Source: an uncultured Clostridia bacterium (lineage in GTDB: Bacteria; Bacillota; Clostridia; Oscillospirales; Acutalibacteraceae). Taken from it: 5,333 bases of DNA. The translations under genes and the position numbers were made by a program. Below the pieces are notes generated by a model. It was not told where the DNA came from. It did not search any database and saw only the letters and a program-made list of their open reading frames with translations. Location: NCBI GenBank assembly GCA_947626485.1, contig CANQSG010000132.1:1-5333 (forward strand), given 5' to 3'. Positions 1-5,333 of the stretch are shown here, in pieces (position 1 is the first letter of the stretch; the number at the start of each line of letters is the position of its first letter).

Positions 1-867
1 CACCGCCTCGCCGACGCCCTCGACGTACCCGCGGAAGACGAGGCCGGTGTAATAGTCGATGCGCTGGACGATGCCGAGGTCGAGCAGCAGGTGCTCGCCG
101 AGTCCCGCGTCGGCAAAGGCGTCGTAGAGCCAGCCGAGCTCGTCGAGAATCGCGCGGGCGGCGGGGTTGCCGTCGGCAAGGGCTTCGGCGCGGTCAAAAA
201 CCTCGCGTCCGCCGCACAGGCGGGGCAGGGTGCGCGCCAATTCGACGGCGCGGGGGCTGACCTCGCCGAGCCGGAAATCGTAGCCGCCCGAATGCTTGGC
301 TGCCATGTAGGCGCGCAGCTGTGCCTGCGCTTCCTCGTTTAAGTCTTCGTCGCGCAGCAGGGCGGCGAAAAATCCGGCGTGCCCGATTTCGAGCTTAAAG
401 GGGCACCCCGTCAGCCGCAGCGCCTCGAGCGCCGTGAAAAGGGCGCGCAGGTCGCCCTCGCGCTGTGCGCCGCCCAAAATCTCGACCCCGCATTGCAGCT
501 GCTCGCTGCGCCGGGCGTGATACGCCTCGCCCATGCGGAAAATCGTCTGACTGTAACAGAGGTGCAGCGGCTTCGGCTCCTCGCGCAGGCGGGTCGAAAC
601 GAGGCGGGCAATGGGCGCGGTGTTGTCGGGGCGCAGCGCCAGCAGCCGCCCGTCGGTTCCCGAAAATTTATAAATATCGGTCTCGGGAATGGCGCGGCGG
701 TCGTGATCGAAAACGTCGTAAAACTCGATGGTCGGCGTCGAAACCGGGCGATAGCCCATGCGGGCGAAGAGGGTTTCGACCTCCTGCCGCAGCTGCCGCT
801 CGGCGGCGACCGATTCGAAAATCAGGTCGCGCGTGCCGTTGGGGATGTGCTTCGAAATGGATTTCAT
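1..867 (-). CDS. hisZ: HisZ, ATP phosphoribosyltransferase regulatory subunit (C-terminus beyond window)
   Basis: The 289 visible residues are the N-terminal three quarters of a class II histidyl-tRNA-synthetase-like protein; the usual HisZ length is roughly 390. Seen: PNGTRDLIFE near residues 9-18, the motif-2-like RPDNTAPIAR at 79-88, CYSQTIFRMGE at 104-114, a Q-C-G-V-E stretch at 125-129, and DYYTGLVFRGY at 271-281. In true histidyl-tRNA synthetases the last motif is preceded by a catalytic Arg (VRGLDYY). Here that position is Gln268 (VQRIDYY), which argues for HisZ over HisS. Known for the family: HisZ has no aminoacylation activity and joins short-form HisG in a cytoplasmic complex that condenses ATP with PRPP, the first and feedback-inhibited step of histidine synthesis. 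The ATG at 867 is fixed by GGAGG seven bases upstream. A strong promoter lies just ahead and a terminator closes the preceding gene, so hisZ is first in its unit; hisG would be expected next, outside the window. Confidence 0.9.
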   Translation of the reverse strand, partial: MKSISKHIPNGTRDLIFESVAAERQLRQEVETLFARMGYRPVSTPTIEFYDVFDHDRRAIPETDIYKFSGTDGRLLALRPDNTAPIARLVSTRLREEPKPLHLCYSQTIFRMGEAYHARRSEQLQCGVEILGGAQREGDLRALFTALEALRLTGCPFKLEIGHAGFFAALLRDEDLNEEAQAQLRAYMAAKHSGGYDFRLGEVSPRAVELARTLPRLCGGREVFDRAEALADGNPAARAILDELGWLYDAFADAGLGEHLLLDLGIVQRIDYYTGLVFRGYVEGVGEAV

Positions 868-874
868 GCCGCCG

Positions 875-879
875 CCTCC
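875..879 (-). promoter_or_regulatory. Ribosome binding site of hisZ
   Basis: GGAGG on the minus strand, seven bases before the ATG at 867. The same GGAGGCGGC string precedes recG. It fixes the hisZ start, since no other in-frame start with a ribosome site lies nearby. Confidence 0.85.
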
Positions 880-883
880 GGAT

Positions 884-914
884 GTGATAGTTTAGTGCTT
901 TATCAATTTATCAC
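884..914. repeat. Inverted and direct repeats in the hisZ leader (candidate operator)
   Basis: GTGATA at 884-889 is mirrored by TATCAC at 909-914, separated by 19 bases. Inside and overlapping are AGTG (894-897) mirrored by CACT (912-915), and a direct repeat TTTATCA at 899-905 and 907-913, eight bases apart. The segment lies about +7 to +37 from the expected hisZ transcription start, where a bound repressor would block initiation or early elongation. It is AT-rich and would form only a weak RNA hairpin, so a protein operator is more plausible than a riboswitch or attenuator. The operator role is inference. Confidence 0.4.
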
Positions 915-927
915 TTTACCAAAATAA

Positions 928-956
928 ATTATAGCAAAAAGATCCCCGTTTGTCAA
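928..956 (-). promoter_or_regulatory. Consensus housekeeping-sigma promoter of hisZ
   Basis: On the minus strand the -35 box is TTGACA (956-951) and the -10 box is TATAAT (933-928). Both match the consensus at all six positions and are separated by exactly 17 bases. TGC directly before the -10 makes it an extended -10 as well. Transcription should start near base 920-921, giving a leader of about 53 bases before the hisZ ATG at 867. The surroundings are AT-rich, unlike the GC-rich genes. That leader is too short for a T-box or a classical attenuator. Confidence 0.9.
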
Positions 957-982
957 GGAAAAAATCGCATTTTTTCAAATTC

Positions 983-988
983 ATTATA
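983..988 (-). promoter_or_regulatory. Possible second, upstream promoter (extended -10 element)
   Basis: TATAAT preceded by TGC on the minus strand, 55 bases upstream of the main -10, within a near-copy of its context (TTTxTGCTATAATxxATTT). No good -35 is present: TGTTGT (1011-1006) sits at a 17-base spacing and TTGTTT (1009-1004) at 15. An extended -10 can work with a weak -35, so this may be a secondary start for hisZ. It would lengthen the leader to about 110 bases. Confidence 0.4.
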
Positions 989-1070
989 GCATAAATCGCC
1001 GCAAAACAACAGAGCGCAAGGCGACGAAAAACAATCCCGGGGCAGGGTGGATTCTGTACGATTTTGCGGC

Positions 1071-1102
1071 AAAAAAAGAAAACGCGACGCAAAGGGCGCC
1101 GC
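1071..1102 (-). terminator. Intrinsic terminator after the rubrerythrin-like gene
   Basis: On the minus strand GCGGCG (1102-1097) pairs with CGTCGC (1089-1084) in a six-base-pair stem with one G-U pair and a seven-base loop. After one G comes the T tract TTTTCTTTTTTT (1082-1071). The hairpin starts 16 bases beyond the stop codon of the rubrerythrin-like gene. It should end the operon that starts at or above fakA and insulate it from hisZ. Confidence 0.75.
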
Positions 1103-1118
1103 AAAACGGTTTTTCTAC

Positions 1119-1655
1119 TCAATAATTTTCGCAATAAAGTGAGAATTCTCCGCGCGGGGCGGCGCAGAGAGGGCAGCGCGCCGGGGCGCGGACGCCGTCG
1201 TGCAGGTGGCCGCAGCCGCCGCAGATCCAGGTGCGTTCCTGCGCCTTGCGATAGAGGTTGTCGTCGGCGAAATTCTTCGCCAAAATGCGAAACTGCCGCG
1301 CGCGGTTTTTCTCGACGGCGGCGGCAAGCGTCAGCTTTCGGGCAAGCGGGGCGCTTTCCTCGCGCGTCGCGACGTCGACGGCGGTTTGATACAGCGCGTG
1401 CAATCCGTCCGAACTATCCGCCGCCGCGCGCAGACGTTCGAGCGTTGCGGGGCGGTCGCCCTCGGCAAGGGTGCGCATCCAGAGTGCGGCGAGGGTAAAC
1501 TCATTGCGGGCGGCGGTTTGCAGCCGCGCGGCGAGCTGCGCGTGCCCTTCGGCCTTCGCTTCGTCGGCGAATATTGCAAATTTTGCCGCCGCCGTCAGCG
1601 TCTGTTCCAAAATCGCGCGCAAAGCTTGCGCGGTGCGTTCTGCTTCCGGTTTCAT
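1119..1655 (-). CDS. Rubrerythrin-like protein with rubredoxin domain and degenerate di-iron site
   Basis: 178 residues. Residues 10-128 resemble the ferritin-like four-helix bundle of rubrerythrin (FADEAKAEG at 29-37 and AAAVEKNRARQF at 111-122 align with FAxxAKKEG and AVAEKRHEERY). Residues 141-172 form a rubredoxin-like iron centre with Cys145, Cys148, Cys161 and Cys164 (WICGGCGHLHDG ... CPLC). Classical rubrerythrins reduce hydrogen peroxide at a di-iron site, with electrons from the rubredoxin centre, in anaerobe cytoplasm. Here the di-iron site looks broken: the first helix Glu aligns with Thr19, both ExxH motifs keep Glu (52, 115) but have Leu55 and Arg118 for His, and the GENxEW region has become DSSDGL. 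Peroxidase activity is therefore doubtful; an electron-transfer or scaffold role is possible but unproven. The ATG at 1655 has GAGGGGG nine bases upstream. It is the last gene before the terminator. Confidence 0.85.
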   Translation of the reverse strand: MKPEAERTAQALRAILEQTLTAAAKFAIFADEAKAEGHAQLAARLQTAARNEFTLAALWMRTLAEGDRPATLERLRAAADSSDGLHALYQTAVDVATREESAPLARKLTLAAAVEKNRARQFRILAKNFADDNLYRKAQERTWICGGCGHLHDGVRAPARCPLCAAPRGEFSLYCENY

Positions 1656-1664
1656 CGTTTCACG

Positions 1665-1671
1665 CCCCCTC
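1665..1671 (-). promoter_or_regulatory. Ribosome binding site of the rubrerythrin-like gene
   Basis: GAGGGGG on the minus strand, nine bases before the ATG at 1655. Its GAGGG can pair with CCCTC at 1689-1685, just upstream in the same 48-base gap, so the site could be partly hidden in a hairpin. Confidence 0.65.
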
Positions 1672-1703
1672 GCTTTATCTGTATGAGGGCGCGGGGTTGT
1701 TCG

Positions 1704-2597
1704 TTACCTGTCCGGCGCGGCTTTTTGCGGCCACTGGGCGAGGAGCGTCGCCGTGAAGACGAGGGCGCAGCCGAAAATTTCCCGCAGCGAGAGCGCCTGC
1801 GAAAGCAGCACCCAGCCCGAGAGCGCTGCAAAGACCGATTCGAGGCTCATGAGCAGCGAGGCGACGGTCGGCTCGACCCATTTCTGCGCGACGACCTGCA
1901 ACGTGTAGCCGACGCCGCTCGAGAGCACGCCGGCGTAGACCAGCGTGACCCAGGCGGGCGCGATCTGCGCGGGCGTGGGCGCTTCGAAAAGAAGGGCGGG
2001 CAGAGCGCTGAAAACCGCCGCCGCGAAGAATTGGATACAGGACATCATGACGCCGTCGCACCGTGCCGCGAAATGATCGACGACTAAAATGTGAATCGCA
2101 AAGACGACGGAGGAAAGCAGCACGAGGGCGTCACCCGTTTCGAGCGCGAACCGCTCCCGCATGCAAAGCAGGTACATCCCGACGAGCGCCAGCAGGACGC
2201 TGAGCCAGAGCAGAGGCGTGACCCGTCGGCGGAAAAGCAGCAGGCCGAGCAGCGGGACGAACAGAATGTAAAACACCGAGAGAAACCCGGCGCGTCCGAC
2301 CGAGGTCTGCGCGACGCCGAGCTGTTGCAGCGCGCTGCCCAGCGCGAGGACGGCGCCGCAGGCGATCCCGCCGCGCCACAGCGCCGGCTTGTCCTGCTTC
2401 GGCGTCCTGCGGCGACGCAGGAAGATGACGGGCAGCAGGGTCGTCCCGCCGAGCAGCCAGCGGGCGGCGTTGAAGGTCAGCGCCCCGACGTGCTCGGCGC
2501 CGACGCTCTGCGCGACGAAGGCCGTGCCCCAGATCAGGGCGGTCAGCGTCAGCGCCAGCGACCCGCGAATGCGGTCGGCGGTCAACGTTCGGTTCAT
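1704..2597 (-). CDS. EamA/DMT-family inner-membrane transporter
   Basis: 297 very hydrophobic residues, fitting the ten-helix drug/metabolite transporter superfamily (usual length about 280-310). Two EamA repeats are visible, roughly residues 12-146 and 155-288. The first opens with the typical ALIWGTAFV (20-28). The second ends with the family signature region PTVASLLMSLESVFAALSGW (243-262), which contains the conserved Glu253. Short Arg-rich loops (RRRR at 61-64, RRR at 123-125) fit cytoplasmic faces. The family exports or imports small metabolites such as amino acids; the substrate cannot be read from the sequence. I chose the ATG at 2597. A TTG two codons upstream (2603) is closer to the AAGGA site (5 rather than 11 bases), so a 299-residue form is possible. 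The gene starts 16 bases after the recG stop and is probably cotranscribed with it. There is no obvious functional link to recG. Confidence 0.9.
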   Translation of the reverse strand: MNRTLTADRIRGSLALTLTALIWGTAFVAQSVGAEHVGALTFNAARWLLGGTTLLPVIFLRRRRTPKQDKPALWRGGIACGAVLALGSALQQLGVAQTSVGRAGFLSVFYILFVPLLGLLLFRRRVTPLLWLSVLLALVGMYLLCMRERFALETGDALVLLSSVVFAIHILVVDHFAARCDGVMMSCIQFFAAAVFSALPALLFEAPTPAQIAPAWVTLVYAGVLSSGVGYTLQVVAQKWVEPTVASLLMSLESVFAALSGWVLLSQALSLREIFGCALVFTATLLAQWPQKAAPDR

Positions 2598-2608
2598 GCG
2601 CAAGCGCT

Positions 2609-2613
2609 TCCTT
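2609..2613 (-). promoter_or_regulatory. Ribosome binding site of the EamA gene
   Basis: AAGGA on the minus strand, directly behind the recG stop codon (2616-2614). It lies 11 bases from the ATG at 2597 and 5 bases from the TTG at 2603, so spacing alone does not settle the start. ATG is preferred by codon. Its closeness to the recG stop suggests translational coupling. Confidence 0.55.
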
Positions 2614-4638
2614 TCAGGTTGAAAAATTTTCGGAAAACATCCGCTCGATCTCCCGCGCGAGCGCCGCGTGCTCGGGCTTTTGCAGCGTCGGGTCGGCGCG
2701 AAGCAGCGCCTTTGCCCGCGCGCCGGCGCGTTGCATGAGGTCGAGGTCGGTCGTCAGGTCGGCGATTTTCAGCTCGGGCAGGCCGTGTTGCCGCCGCCCG
2801 AGGAAATCGCCGGGGCCGCGCAGCTTCAGATCCGCCTGCGCGATCTCGAAGCCGTCCTGCGTCTTGCAGAGGGTGCGCAGGCGGTAAACGGCGTCCTCGT
2901 TGCGCGCGTCGGACAAAAAGACGCAGCTCGACGCCCACTGTCCGCGCCCGATGCGTCCTCGCAGCTGGTGCAGCTGGGACAGGCCGAACCGCTCGGCGTT
3001 TTCGACGACGAGAATGGCGGCGTTGGGGACGTCGATACCGACCTCGATCACCGTCGTCGCGACGAGAAGCTGAATTTCGCCCGCCGCGAAGGCGCGCATC
3101 ACGCGATCCTTTTCGCGGGGCGGCAGCTTGCCGTGCAGCAGGCCGACGCGATAATTGGCAAAGGCGCCCGCCGCGATGTTCTGATAATAGGTTTCCGCCG
3201 GGACAAGGCCGGTGTCGGTCTCGCCCTCTTCGACCAGCGGGCAGATGATGTAGCCCTGTCTGCCGGCGTCGAGGTGGCGCTTGATAAAGCCGTAGACCCG
3301 CTCGCGCAGGGCGGTCGAGACGGCGTAGCTTTGAATTTTCTGCCGCCCCTTCGGGTATTCGTCGATCACGCTGACGTCGAGCTCGCCGTAGATCATCAAG
3401 GCGAGGGTACGGGGGATCGGCGTGGCGGACATGACGAGGCGGTGGGGGTTGTTGCCCTTGGCGGCGAGCGCCGCCCGCTGTGCGACGCCGAAGCGGTGCT
3501 GCTCGTCGGTCACGACCAGCCCGAGCCGGTCGAAGGTCACGGTCTCAACGATGAGGGCGTGTGTCCCGATGACGAGGTCGAGCGACCCGTCGGCGAGGGC
3601 TGTTTTGATTTTCCTTTTCTGTGCGGGCGGGGTCGAACCGGTCAGCAGGGCGACGCGCACCCCGGCTCCCGAAAGCAGCTTCGAAAAGGTGGCGTAATGC
3701 TGTTCCGCGAGCAGCTCGGTCGGCGCCATCACGGCCGCCTGAAAGCCGTTTTTCGCGCAGGAATAACAGAGCGCGGCGGCGACCGCCGTCTTGCCCGAAC
3801 CGACGTCGCCCTGCAACAGCCGATTCATCGGGCGCGGGCGGCGCAGGTCTGCCATACATTCGCCGATCGCACGGCGCTGCGCCCCCGTCAGCGCGAAGGG
3901 GAGCGCAGCGGCGAATTCGGCGGTGAAATCTTCGGAAAACACAGCTGCCGTGCGCGCTTCGGTCTTTTGCCGCAGGCAGAGCAGCCCGGCTTGCAGCAGG
4001 AAAAGCTCCTCGAAAATCAACCGCTTGCGTGCGCGGGAAAGCGCCGCCTCGTCGGGCGGAAAATGGATATTGAAAAGGGCTTCGCGCAGGGTGCAGAGCC
4101 CTTCTTCCTCCCGCAGGCGGTCGGGCAGGGGATCGTCGGGCAGGTGCGGCAGCGCGGCGCGCACCGTCGCCTCGATTTGGCGCGAGGACAGCCCCGCAGT
4201 CGTGCGGTAGACCGGCTGCATGCCGGTAAAATCGGCGGGCTGAATCTCGGGCGAGGCGAGCTCTCGCCGCGTCGGGCCGCCGATCATCTTGCCGCAAAGC
4301 AGGTAGGTTTCCCCGGCGTGCAGGCGGGTGGCGAGGAAGCGGGTGTTGAAAAACGTGACCGTGACGGGGCCGGAAGCGTCGGCGGCCGTGAAACGGTAGA
4401 GCGTCATGCCCTGCCGGATGTAGTGGGCGCGGACGGGGGTCAGCAGCTTGACGCGCACGCAGCAGACCCTCTCGAGGTTGTCCGAAAAGACGGGGCAGGG
4501 GTGGCTCCAGTCCTTGTAATCGCGGGGATAATGACGCAAAAGGGCATCGACGGAATCGATGCCCAGCTTGCAAAAGAGCGCGGCACGCTTTTCGCCGACG
4601 CCCTTGAGCTGTCGAATGGATCTGTCAGTTTCAGCCAT
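2614..4638 (-). CDS. recG: ATP-dependent DNA helicase RecG
   Basis: Complete, 674 residues, close to typical RecG length (about 680-690). The N-terminal wedge region covers roughly residues 1-240 and opens with a helix-hairpin-helix-like KGVGEKRAALF (12-22). The superfamily 2 helicase core follows: Walker A GDVGSGKT (277-284), motif Ia APTELLAEQHY (305-315), Walker B DEQH (378-381), motif III SATPIPRTLAL (404-414), motif V VATTVIEVGIDVPNA (526-540) and motif VI QLHQLRGRIGRG (555-566). The RecG-specific translocation segment GDFLGRRQHGLPELK is at 610-624. RecG reverses stalled replication forks and migrates Holliday junctions in recombination repair. Nothing is missing. The ATG at 4638 follows GGAGG by seven bases and lies 15 bases behind the fakA-like stop, a pairing common in Firmicutes that points to cotranscription. 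Confidence 0.98.
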   Translation of the reverse strand: MAETDRSIRQLKGVGEKRAALFCKLGIDSVDALLRHYPRDYKDWSHPCPVFSDNLERVCCVRVKLLTPVRAHYIRQGMTLYRFTAADASGPVTVTFFNTRFLATRLHAGETYLLCGKMIGGPTRRELASPEIQPADFTGMQPVYRTTAGLSSRQIEATVRAALPHLPDDPLPDRLREEEGLCTLREALFNIHFPPDEAALSRARKRLIFEELFLLQAGLLCLRQKTEARTAAVFSEDFTAEFAAALPFALTGAQRRAIGECMADLRRPRPMNRLLQGDVGSGKTAVAAALCYSCAKNGFQAAVMAPTELLAEQHYATFSKLLSGAGVRVALLTGSTPPAQKRKIKTALADGSLDLVIGTHALIVETVTFDRLGLVVTDEQHRFGVAQRAALAAKGNNPHRLVMSATPIPRTLALMIYGELDVSVIDEYPKGRQKIQSYAVSTALRERVYGFIKRHLDAGRQGYIICPLVEEGETDTGLVPAETYYQNIAAGAFANYRVGLLHGKLPPREKDRVMRAFAAGEIQLLVATTVIEVGIDVPNAAILVVENAERFGLSQLHQLRGRIGRGQWASSCVFLSDARNEDAVYRLRTLCKTQDGFEIAQADLKLRGPGDFLGRRQHGLPELKIADLTTDLDLMQRAGARAKALLRADPTLQKPEHAALAREIERMFSENFST

Positions 4639-4645
4639 AAGGCCG

Positions 4646-4650
4646 CCTCC
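4646..4650 (-). promoter_or_regulatory. Ribosome binding site of recG
   Basis: GGAGG on the minus strand, seven bases before the ATG at 4638 and just after the stop of the preceding gene (4656-4654). The spacing and the GGAGGCGGC context match the hisZ site. Confidence 0.85.
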
Positions 4651-4653
4651 GAT

Positions 4654-5333
4654 TTATTCGACGGAAATCAAGAAGTAATAGATCGGCTGTCCGCCGTTGA
4701 TCAAGGTGATTTCGACCTTGTCGCCGAAGCGCTCGTTCAGCTCCTGCTCGATGGCTGCCGCCTGCTCCTCGGCGACGTCCTCGCCGTAGATCAGGGTGAG
4801 GAAGGCGCTGTCGCGTTTGAGCATCTGGCGCACCAGCCGCGCAGTGCAGCGTTCGAGCGACTGCTCCGTAAAAGTGACCTTGCCGTTTTCGAGGGCGAGC
4901 AGCTCGCCCTTTTGGATCGAGTGCCCGTCGTAATCGGAGTTGCGGGCGGCGAAGGTGATCTGCCCGGTCGTGACGCGCTCGAAGGCCTTCTGCATCGCGA
5001 TAGCGTTCTGCTCGTCGTCGAGGTCGGGGTCATAGGCGAGCATCGCCGAAATGCCCTGCGGAATCGTGCGGGTGTGCAGGACGATGACCTTGCGGGTGCT
5101 GATGGGAATGGTCTGCTCGGCAGCCATGATGATGTTCTTGTTGTTCGGCAGGACAAAAACGGTCTCCGCCGGCGTCGTCTCGATGGCGCGCAGGATGTCG
5201 TCGGTGCTGGGGTTCATGGTCTGCCCGCCGCTGACGACGACGTCGACGCCCAAATCGCGGAACAGCGTTTCGAGCCCTTCGCCCGCCGAAACCGAGACGA
5301 AACCGATCGGCTTTTCGGGCGCGACGGGTTGAA
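4654..5333 (-). CDS. fakA: FakA/YloV-like DAK2-DegV fusion protein, C-terminal part (start beyond window)
   Basis: The reading frame is open from the window edge to the TAA at 4656-4654 and gives 225 residues, about the C-terminal 40% of a family protein of roughly 550. Seen: KPIGFVSVSAGEGLETLF (7-24), the conserved SGGQTMNPSTDDIL (34-47), VLPNNKNIIMAA (60-71), and a final GGQPIYYFLISVE. These mark the C-terminal region that follows the DAK2-type kinase domain in YloV/FakA; the kinase domain itself lies outside the window. In Staphylococcus aureus FakA works with the fatty-acid-binding FakB to phosphorylate exogenous fatty acids in the cytoplasm for phospholipid synthesis. Transfer of that role here is by homology only. 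Coding continues upstream of the nearest internal start candidate (a TTG at 5253) with family-like sequence, so the true start is off the window. recG follows after 15 bases. Confidence 0.9.
   Translation of the reverse strand, partial: QPVAPEKPIGFVSVSAGEGLETLFRDLGVDVVVSGGQTMNPSTDDILRAIETTPAETVFVLPNNKNIIMAAEQTIPISTRKVIVLHTRTIPQGISAMLAYDPDLDDEQNAIAMQKAFERVTTGQITFAARNSDYDGHSIQKGELLALENGKVTFTEQSLERCTARLVRQMLKRDSAFLTLIYGEDVAEEQAAAIEQELNERFGDKVEITLINGGQPIYYFLISVE

Noticed and set aside
1..867. Calling the first gene histidyl-tRNA synthetase (hisS)
   Set aside because: The catalytic Arg before the DYYTG motif is Gln268 and the motif-2 region reads RPDNTAP rather than RPEGT, both as expected for HisZ. 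The C-terminus, which would settle it, is outside the window.
1044..1050. AGGGTGG on the plus strand, resembling the conserved core of a T-box leader
   Set aside because: It is on the strand opposite hisZ, no plus-strand gene follows, and no specifier loop or terminator/antiterminator accompanies it.
916..1134. 72-codon minus-strand open frame between the rubrerythrin-like gene and hisZ
   Set aside because: It begins inside the end of the rubrerythrin-like gene, runs through the terminator and both -10 elements, has no ribosome site and reads as Arg/Phe/Cys-rich nonsense.
379..2738. Long plus-strand open frames at 379-927, 1200-2087 and 2091-2738
   Set aside because: They lie antisense to well-supported genes (hisZ, the rubrerythrin-like gene, eamA, recG 3' end). 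Their Arg/Gln/Gly/Ala-rich composition is what GC-rich antisense frames give, and none resembles a known family.
3545..4573. 342-codon minus-strand open frame within recG
   Set aside because: It is a shifted frame of recG with Arg/Pro/Ala-rich low-complexity sequence; the recG frame has every helicase motif.
4654..5253. Treating the fakA-like gene as a complete 199-residue protein starting at the TTG at 5253
   Set aside because: The frame stays open upstream to the window edge with family-like sequence (KPIGFVSVSAGEG), so the window shows only the C-terminal part of a larger protein.
1..5333. CRISPR arrays, insertion sequences, tRNA or rRNA genes
   Set aside because: No regularly spaced repeats, terminal inverted repeats, transposase-like frames or tRNA cloverleaf patterns were seen on either strand.

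Overview
The window is about 5.3 kb of GC-rich bacterial DNA. Every gene I can support lies on the minus strand, so transcription runs from high to low coordinates. The recG gene directly behind a FakA/YloV-type (DAK2/DegV-like) gene, the strong GGAGG ribosome sites, a HisZ-type histidine gene and a rubrerythrin-like gene together suggest an anaerobic, high-GC member of the Firmicutes, probably class Clostridia. This placement is inferred from gene content and order, not from a phylogenetic marker.

Layout in the direction of transcription: (1) 5333-4654, the C-terminal part of a fakA/yloV-like gene, cut by the window edge; (2) 4638-2614, a complete recG helicase gene; (3) 2597-1704, an EamA/DMT-family membrane transporter; (4) 1655-1119, a rubrerythrin-like protein that keeps its rubredoxin-type Cys4 centre but has lost most of its di-iron ligands. 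The gaps between these four genes are 15, 16 and 48 bases with no promoter that I can see, so they look like one operon. It ends at a good intrinsic terminator (1102-1071).

Behind the terminator is an AT-rich gap with a textbook promoter (TTGACA, 17-base spacer, extended TGC-TATAAT). It drives a fifth gene, hisZ (867 to beyond base 1), the regulatory subunit of ATP phosphoribosyltransferase in the first step of histidine synthesis. hisZ appears to be the first gene of a separate, probably histidine-biosynthetic unit that continues outside the window. The first ~40 transcribed bases before hisZ carry inverted and direct TGATA/AGTG repeats that could be an operator.

Most of the window is ordinary housekeeping sequence. 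I see no CRISPR array, mobile element, tRNA or rRNA. The points most worth a second look are the degenerate di-iron site of the rubrerythrin-like protein and the compact regulatory region between its terminator and hisZ.
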